Positions 57,708 to 64,000 of a stretch of 64,000 nt of DNA are shown in pieces; the stretch's first letter is position 1, and each line of letters starts with the position of its first letter. The notes beneath the pieces were generated by a model. That model made no database searches, was not told where the DNA came from, and worked only from the letters and a program-made list of their open reading frames with translations. The DNA comes from Deinococcus aetherius. Lineage in GTDB: Bacteria > Deinococcota > Deinococci > Deinococcales > Deinococcaceae. Both the position numbers and the translations under genes were made by a program. Location: NCBI RefSeq assembly GCF_025997855.1, contig NZ_AP026560.1, positions 2,868,501 to 2,932,500 of the forward strand, read 5' to 3'.

Positions 57708-58778
57708 CTACCTGAGGATGCCCCGGTCCACGAACGCCTGCCGCACGCTGGCCGCCGCCCCCTTGCCCGAGAGGGCGAGCGCGGTGTCCACCGTCCCCTG
57801 CGCCGCCGCCGCAAAGCCCGTGTCGGGGGCGAAGCGGAACTGCGCGTCGATGATGATGCGGTCGGCCGTCCGCGCGCCCAGGGCTCGCCGGATGTCCCAC
57901 AGGGCGCGGGACCAGATCTCGCCGTCCGCGTGGACCTCGCCGCGCACGTCCTCCGGGGAGTGCTTGCCCGTGTCCGTGCGGCGCAGGCAGTGGGGGACCG
58001 TGCTCGTGTACGAGGTGCTGTCCCAGTCCGCAATGCAGGGGAGCGGGGTGCGGATAGGGGCACCGTTCGCCCGCGCGACCGCCTCGCCGACACTCAGCGC
58101 GAGGTAATCGCCGAACGCCTCCCCGATGCTGCCCGCCTCCAGGCTGCTCCCGAAGCCCGGCACCTGGGCGGCGTGGACCGCGTGCCCGTACTCGTGGACG
58201 ATCACCTCGCCGTCCTCGGCGTCGTCCACACCACCCTTGCCCAGGCGGATGATGTCGGGCTGGTCGTTCTGGTACGAGTTGTCCTGCCCCCACTGGCTCA
58301 CCTTGATCTGCTGCTGGTCGCTGTTCACGGCGGGCAGGTCCGATCCGAAGCCGAGCGACTGGAGGTACTTCTGCGCCTCCGTCACCCAGAAGTACGCCAT
58401 CACCTGCTCGAAGCCGTCCTGGTCACGGCTGAAGTTCAGGGCGCCGCCGACCGACACGGGCGCCCCCGTCTCGCTCACTACCCTCGCGTAGTCCCCGCTG
58501 AGGGCGCCACTGCCGTCGAGGTTCGTGAGGGTCACCGGGAAGTACGCACTCGCGGGCACGGCCCCCGCGCTGTCCTTGGCGTCGCTCAGGCTCTCGTCGC
58601 CCGTCGTCTGCACGGGGTTGGGCAGGAAGACGCGGGCAGGAACCTGACGTGGCCCGCTGGTCGGCTTGCCGTTCCCGCCCTGGGCGGCGAGCACGGTGGA
58701 GTCGGTGGCGTTCTGGACCCCGCATGCGGCAAGAAGGGTGACGGACAGCAGGACGGTCAGGCCTGAGCGAATCTTCAT
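57708..58778 (-). CDS. Lipoprotein zinc metallopeptidase (M4/M36-like)
   Basis: A 356-residue secreted enzyme. The signal peptide ends in a lipobox LLAAC (Cys19). The gluzincin site is VIVHEYGHAVHAAQ (H195-E196-x2-H199) with the third ligand Glu220 in SIGEAFGDYLALSV; DGEIWSRALWDIRRALG follows, as in fungalysin (M36) and thermolysin relatives. No long propeptide is present, unlike typical M36 enzymes. A TATCCT box (plus-strand 58799-58804) and GAGGTGC ribosome site precede the ATG. It is divergent from pnp. Confidence 0.85.
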   Translation of the reverse strand: MKIRSGLTVLLSVTLLAACGVQNATDSTVLAAQGGNGKPTSGPRQVPARVFLPNPVQTTGDESLSDAKDSAGAVPASAYFPVTLTNLDGSGALSGDYARVVSETGAPVSVGGALNFSRDQDGFEQVMAYFWVTEAQKYLQSLGFGSDLPAVNSDQQQIKVSQWGQDNSYQNDQPDIIRLGKGGVDDAEDGEVIVHEYGHAVHAAQVPGFGSSLEAGSIGEAFGDYLALSVGEAVARANGAPIRTPLPCIADWDSTSYTSTVPHCLRRTDTGKHSPEDVRGEVHADGEIWSRALWDIRRALGARTADRIIIDAQFRFAPDTGFAAAAQGTVDTALALSGKGAAASVRQAFVDRGILR

Positions 58779-58848
58779 GGGTTGCACCTCGTGGGCCGCA
58801 GGATACTGCCTTTCTTTCTCACACAGCGGCGCAGGGTAGACTTCCCCG

Positions 58849-61017
<2,169 letters not shown>

Positions 61018-61031
61018 CCGAGCAAGGATTT

Positions 61032-61062
61032 GGGGCCGCTTCCGGGAGGAACGGCCCCTTGC
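61032..61062 (+). terminator. Hairpin after pnp
   Basis: GGGGCCG (61032-61038) pairs with CGGCCCC (61052-61058), followed by TTGCCCC. It lies 15 nt after the pnp stop and before the oppositely oriented hypothetical gene. The short T-tract makes it a weak terminator. Confidence 0.5.
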
Positions 61063-61103
61063 CCCTTGGTTTGGCGAGGAGGAGCCACCGATTCACCAAG
61101 CCG

Positions 61104-61547
61104 TCATCCGCCCCCCCAGTCCGCCGTGTGCCGAAACCGCCCGAGGCCGACCTCGTCGAACTCGTCCTGCCCGGGAGAACGAGGGACGCCCAACAGCCGA
61201 AGGGCATGGTTGATCGCCCCTCCCCCCTTCGAGCATTCGGGTCCCATAACGCACTTGCCCTGCTGCCAGACGGCGGCTACCTGGGTCCCCGAACCCCCGA
61301 AGAAGTCGGCCTCCACGTAGGCCACACGGCCCAGACGGGAGACTTCCACCAGGAACGCCTCCAGGACTGCGCCCGACTTCCAGAACGCACCAGAGGTGCC
61401 GGGGCCGGATAGTCCGAACTGCTCGTCCAAAACCTCGTCCGTGAGGGGAATGAGCGCGATGCCGTGCCCTAACGAGATCGTCGGCAACCCGTGTTTGAAC
61501 CTGGCGGCTTGGGAATCGAGCAAAACTGCTTCAAGCGTGTAGCCCAT
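61104..61547 (-). CDS. Hypothetical protein
   Basis: 147 residues, not recognised. The N-terminus is MGYTLEAVLLDSQAARFKHG, then LGHGIALIPLTDEVLDEQFG; the middle AVLEAFLVEVSRLGRVAYVEADFFGGSGTQVAAVWQQGK is a mixed alpha/beta region; and INHALRLLGVPRSPGQDEFDEVGLGRFR ends it. It is probably soluble. Base composition is lower in GC than pnp. Isolated genes of this type often belong to immunity or contact-inhibition repertoires, but nothing here proves that. Confidence 0.65.
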   Translation of the reverse strand: MGYTLEAVLLDSQAARFKHGLPTISLGHGIALIPLTDEVLDEQFGLSGPGTSGAFWKSGAVLEAFLVEVSRLGRVAYVEADFFGGSGTQVAAVWQQGKCVMGPECSKGGGAINHALRLLGVPRSPGQDEFDEVGLGRFRHTADWGGG

Positions 61548-61589
61548 GCAGCCCCCTCCCCCAACAGGGCAAACCCATTCGGAAGGGTT

Positions 61590-61838
61590 CTACTCCTCCC
61601 GCGCCGTGAACACTGCCAGCATCGCCGCCGCAAGCGCCCCGACCGCGCCCACGACGAGCGGCGCGTCCTGCCCCACCAAAAAGGCCTCGATGGTGAGGAC
61701 GAGGCCGAACACACTCGCGCCCAGGGTCAGGAGAAGCACCCCCCAGAGCGGCACGGTTGAGGCCCGCCGCGCGGAGAGGCGGGTGCCCCAGCCGAAGCCC
61801 GCGAGGATCAGGAGTCCCGCCCCCAGCCAGCCAGTCAT
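61590..61838 (-). CDS. Small three-helix membrane protein
   Basis: 82 residues with three hydrophobic helices ([40 protein letters not shown] and LVVGAVGALAAAMLAVF), not recognised. Short charged loops (SARRAST, VGQDAP) separate them. TATCCT lies 6 nt before the ATG (leaderless), supporting it as a real gene. It is divergent from the TPR-like gene at 61871. Confidence 0.65.
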   Translation of the reverse strand: MTGWLGAGLLILAGFGWGTRLSARRASTVPLWGVLLLTLGASVFGLVLTIEAFLVGQDAPLVVGAVGALAAAMLAVFTAREE

Positions 61839-61870
61839 GCCCGCAGGATAGCCTGGGCTAGAATCCGGCC

Positions 61871-62185
61871 ATGAGGCCCGCCTACCTGACCGCCGCCCGC
61901 AGCCTGCAACTCGGGCGCGAGTGGGCGGTGGAGGGTGACCAGAACCGGGCCGTCGACGCCTACGAGGAGGCGCTGAGCATCCTGCGCGCCCTGCCGCCCG
62001 AGCGCACCCGCGACGTGCTGCTCGCGCACACCCACCTCGCCTTCTACCAGACGCTCGCGCTCTCGGGGGCCGCAGAAGGGCAGGAACACCTGCACCTCGG
62101 CGTGAGCTACGCCCGCTCCACCCGCGACCCCCTGGCCCGCGCCATCGCCGAGGAGTGCCTCAGCGGGCTCGACGTGGTGATCTAA
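61871..62185 (+). CDS. Small TPR-like protein
   Basis: 104 residues, all helical. SLQLGREWAVEGDQNRAVDAYEEALSILRALPP is a clear tetratricopeptide repeat (Gly, Ala, Tyr and Ala at consensus positions), and LLAHTHLAFYQTLALSGAAEGQEHLHLGVSYAR is a second one. It probably mediates protein-protein contact. TAGAAT lies 6 nt before the ATG (leaderless). A strong terminator follows. Confidence 0.7.
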   Translation: MRPAYLTAARSLQLGREWAVEGDQNRAVDAYEEALSILRALPPERTRDVLLAHTHLAFYQTLALSGAAEGQEHLHLGVSYARSTRDPLARAIAEECLSGLDVVI

Positions 62186-62203
62186 GCGTTGCACAAAGGA
62201 GAA

Positions 62204-62230
62204 CGCCGCCCGGAGAAGATCCGGGCGGCG
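62204..62230. terminator. Strong hairpin between convergent genes
   Basis: CGCCGCCCGG (62204-62213) and CCGGGCGGCG (62221-62230) form a perfect 10-bp stem with a 7-nt loop between the TPR-like gene and the convergent membrane protein gene. The following CGTGTTTGGG has only three T. Confidence 0.7.
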
Positions 62231-62258
62231 CGTGTTTGGGGCGAAGGCCGAACTGGTC

Positions 62259-62726
62259 TTACTGGGCACCGGGAAGCTGAATCTGGGCCACCGTGCGGTT
62301 CTGCGCCTTGTCGTGCGTGCACTGCATCCCGAGCTGACCCAGCACGGAGGACTGCCCCTCGACGCTGATGTTGGCGGGAGCGCTGAGCGCCCAGCCGCCG
62401 CCGGGGACGGCCTGGGTGTTGGCGACGATCTCGCCCGGCTCGGCGCCGATGTCGGCGTGCAGGTTCTGGCCCTGCCGCAGTTGGCCGGTCTGCTGGAGCA
62501 CGCCCCTCAGGGTCTCCAGTTCCCTGGCCTCCGCCAACTGTTCCCGGCACTCCTCGATGAAGATGTACTTGCTGATGCCGTTCGCCTCTGCGTCGCTGTA
62601 GTAGGGGTTGGTCCGGATGCTCAGGGCCGTCACGAAGCCCAGGAGCAGCACGCTCAGGGCGATGGACACCCACAACAGGGTGCGCCCCAGCTTGCCGTGG
62701 CGTCTGGAGGAGGTCAGCTCGCTCAT
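62259..62726 (-). CDS. Single-pass membrane protein with periplasmic domain
   Basis: 155 residues, not recognised. A basic cytoplasmic N-terminus (SSRRHGKLGR) and one helix (TLLWVSIALSVLLLGFVTALSI) are followed by an extracytoplasmic domain with EANGISKYIFIEECREQLAEARELETL, a Pro/Gly-rich turn and a final strand region NRTVAQIQLPGAQ. Two Cys residues could pair. A TATGCT box lies 10 nt upstream of the ATG at 62726. Confidence 0.65.
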   Translation of the reverse strand: MSELTSSRRHGKLGRTLLWVSIALSVLLLGFVTALSIRTNPYYSDAEANGISKYIFIEECREQLAEARELETLRGVLQQTGQLRQGQNLHADIGAEPGEIVANTQAVPGGGWALSAPANISVEGQSSVLGQLGMQCTHDKAQNRTVAQIQLPGAQ

Positions 62727-62790
62727 GTCAGGGTGCAGCATAGCGTGGACGGCGGCCCACGACAGGGAGCCCTGTCACCCGAGCGGCGCC

Positions 62791-63288
62791 CTACCACTCG
62801 GGGGCGGCGAGCGTTACACCCTCCCGCCCGACCCGTGCGAGGGCCGCCCCCACCGTCTCCCCGCTTGTCGGATGGGCGAGGTGGGGATCGAGGTCGGCCA
62901 GCGGCGCCAGGACGAAGGCCCGCTCCCAGGCGCGCGGGTGCGGCAGGGCCAGGCCGGGGGTATCCCGCACCTCGTGCCCGTAAAGAATCAGGTCGAGGTC
63001 GAGGGTGCGCGCCGCCCACCGGTCGCGGCGGACACGTCCCGCCTGCCTTTCGATCTCGTGCAGTGCCCCCAGCAGCTCGACCGGCCCGAGCGGGGTGACG
63101 AGGCGGACGGCGGCGTTGAGGTAGTCGGGCTGGCCGGGGGGACCACCGACCGGCACGGTGCGGTACAACCCGCTCACCCCCGTCAGCGTGCCCAGCCGGG
63201 CGAGGTCGTCCCGCGCCCCGCGCAGGGTCCCCGGGGCGTCCCCCAGGTTGGCCCCCAGGGCAATGAAGGCGGCCTCGCCCGGCGCCAT
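62791..63288 (-). CDS. folK: 2-amino-4-hydroxy-6-hydroxymethyldihydropteridine diphosphokinase
   Basis: A 165-residue enzyme that pyrophosphorylates 6-hydroxymethyl-dihydropterin with ATP, the substrate-preparing step for FolP. AFIALGANLGDAPGTLRGARDDL, YRTVPVGGPPGQPDYLNAAVRL, LGALHEIERQAGRVRRDRWAARTLDLDLILYG (the HPPK signature with metal-binding Asp pair) and LALPHPRAWERAFVLAPLADLDP are all present. The ATG overlaps the folB stop (TGATG), so the genes are coupled. Confidence 0.95.
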   Translation of the reverse strand: MAPGEAAFIALGANLGDAPGTLRGARDDLARLGTLTGVSGLYRTVPVGGPPGQPDYLNAAVRLVTPLGPVELLGALHEIERQAGRVRRDRWAARTLDLDLILYGHEVRDTPGLALPHPRAWERAFVLAPLADLDPHLAHPTSGETVGAALARVGREGVTLAAPEW

Positions 63289-63647
63289 CACTCGCCCTGG
63301 CGCAGGGTCAGCTCGGCGTACACGTCGCGGAACACGCCGGGCAGCGGCGCGAACGGCTTGTGGACCCGCACCGTCACGCTCTCCAGCCGGGGATGGTCGT
63401 GCAGCAGCCGCCGGGCGACGCGGTCGGCCAGCACCTCGATGAGCTTCCAGCGGTGGCCCGTCACCTCCTCGCAAATGGCGTCGTAGGCGGCCGCGTAGTT
63501 CACGGCCGCACCCAGCTCGTCAGGGATGCCCGCGAAGGCCCAGCGCAACTCCGCGTCGATGACGAAGCGGGCCCCCAGCGCCGCCTCGGTCTCGTACACG
63601 CCATGCCGCGCGTGAAACTCCAGACCCTCCAGAACGACGCGACTCAT
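63288..63647 (-). CDS. folB: Dihydroneopterin aldolase
   Basis: A 119-residue enzyme converting dihydroneopterin to hydroxymethyl-dihydropterin plus glycolaldehyde. LEGLEFHARHGVYETEAALGARFVIDAEL has the substrate-binding start, AVNYAAAYDAICEEV the central Tyr, and LIEVLADRVARRLL the Glu and Lys-equivalent region. VHKPFAPLPG provides the conserved Lys. TAGAAT lies 7 nt before the ATG, so an internal leaderless promoter may supplement read-through from folP. Confidence 0.94.
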   Translation of the reverse strand: MSRVVLEGLEFHARHGVYETEAALGARFVIDAELRWAFAGIPDELGAAVNYAAAYDAICEEVTGHRWKLIEVLADRVARRLLHDHPRLESVTVRVHKPFAPLPGVFRDVYAELTLRQGE

Positions 63648-63657
63648 GGGCGGGATT

Positions 63658-64000
63658 CTAGCGGGCCTGGACTTGCCGCACAGGACCCGGACTGTCGAGC
63701 GCCGCCTGCACCCGCAGCGCCTGCATATGGGCCCCTGCCGCGTGCGCCCGCACCAGAGCAGCCCCAGCTCGTGCGGCGTGTAGGTGCAGGGCGAGCGTCC
63801 CCGGGTCCCGCTCCCGGGGCTCGGGCACCCCGGCCAGCGTGTCGATCAACCGTTTGCGGCTCACCCCGACGAGCACCGGATGGGGTCCCGCCGTGAACCT
63901 CGGGAGCGCTCGCAGCAGGGCGAGGTTGTGCGCGGGCGTCTTGCCGAAGCCCAGCCCGGGGTCGAGGAGCACGGAAGGGACTCCCGCCGAGAGCGCGGCC
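63658..64000 (-). CDS. folP: Dihydropteroate synthase, C-terminal part
   Basis: The last about 114 codons of folP; the N-terminus lies beyond the right window edge. VLLDPGLGFGKTPAHNLALLRAL is the conserved DPGxGFGKT-x-x-HN block, followed by VLVGVSRKRLIDTL (the SRK motif of the pterin/phosphate site) and VRAHAAGAHMQALRVQAAL (final RxH motif). The enzyme joins p-aminobenzoate to the pterin made by FolB and FolK, and the three genes form one folate cluster. Confidence 0.93.
   Translation of the reverse strand, partial: AALSAGVPSVLLDPGLGFGKTPAHNLALLRALPRFTAGPHPVLVGVSRKRLIDTLAGVPEPRERDPGTLALHLHAARAGAALVRAHAAGAHMQALRVQAALDSPGPVRQVQAR

Overview
The window is about 70% GC and very gene-dense, and it reads as a Deinococcus chromosome segment. 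Evidence for this: a futalosine-type menaquinone pathway (mqnA, mqnE), a Thermus/Deinococcus-style caa3 oxidase cluster with fused subunits I and III, and a radiation/desiccation response motif (RDRM)-like site upstream of ruvB. In addition, roughly 30 genes have a TANNNT -10 box ending only 5-8 nt before the start codon, the signature of leaderless transcription common in this genus. I saw no rRNA, tRNA, CRISPR array or insertion sequence.

Layout. 1-3775: a partial MoxR ATPase, VanZ-like protein, methylmalonyl-CoA epimerase and a GAF-GGDEF protein on the minus strand, then plsY and a small unknown gene. 3800-4420: an AT-rich HEAT-like gene that looks foreign. 4429-5577: asd behind what appears to be a complete ribosome-mediated transcription attenuator, with leader peptide MRRHTTTIP and mutually exclusive antiterminator and terminator hairpins. 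5649-11223: rhomboid, VOC, FAD oxidoreductase, lipoprotein, TrmA-family methyltransferase and AI-2E permease. 11275-16715: SMI1/KNR4 protein, mqnE, VOC, NTF2-like, mqnA, DinB, alkyltransferase-like protein and a low-complexity membrane-anchored protein. 16997-29035: lipid and CoA genes, ruvX, nucleotidyltransferase, esterase, C39 peptidase, zinc-ribbon/HEPN-like protein, adenine deaminase, an unknown gene, epoxide hydrolase and ferredoxin. 29039-29801: a multiply frameshifted YetF-like gene. 29798-36525: mltG, a PfkB kinase, a KefB-type antiporter fused to a UBP zinc finger, and gatB.

36594-41507: an acetyltransferase with an XRE-cupin regulator under a palindromic operator, a gene remnant, a second acetyltransferase, a protein with six exact 22-residue repeats, a magnesium-chelatase-like AAA+ ATPase, and panB. 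41590-48982: the terminal oxidase block (DUF420, ctaA, ctaB, ctaC, fused ctaD-ctaE, SCO1), which together would make heme A and assemble an A2-type caa3 oxidase. 49039-56391: VOC, ruvB, ArsC-like, hydrolase, acyltransferase, SDR and molybdopterin oxidoreductase. 56501-64000: GrpB, two zinc peptidases, pnp, small hypotheticals, and folK-folB-folP cut by the window end.

A family of intergenic elements made of heptanucleotide tandem repeats in opposite orientation, usually around an intrinsic terminator, recurs at 35074, 40582, 41539, 48139 and 50949, with a differently worded version at 13911. The attenuator, the heptamer/terminator cassettes, the 22-residue repeat protein and the antiporter-UBP fusion are the most interesting items.
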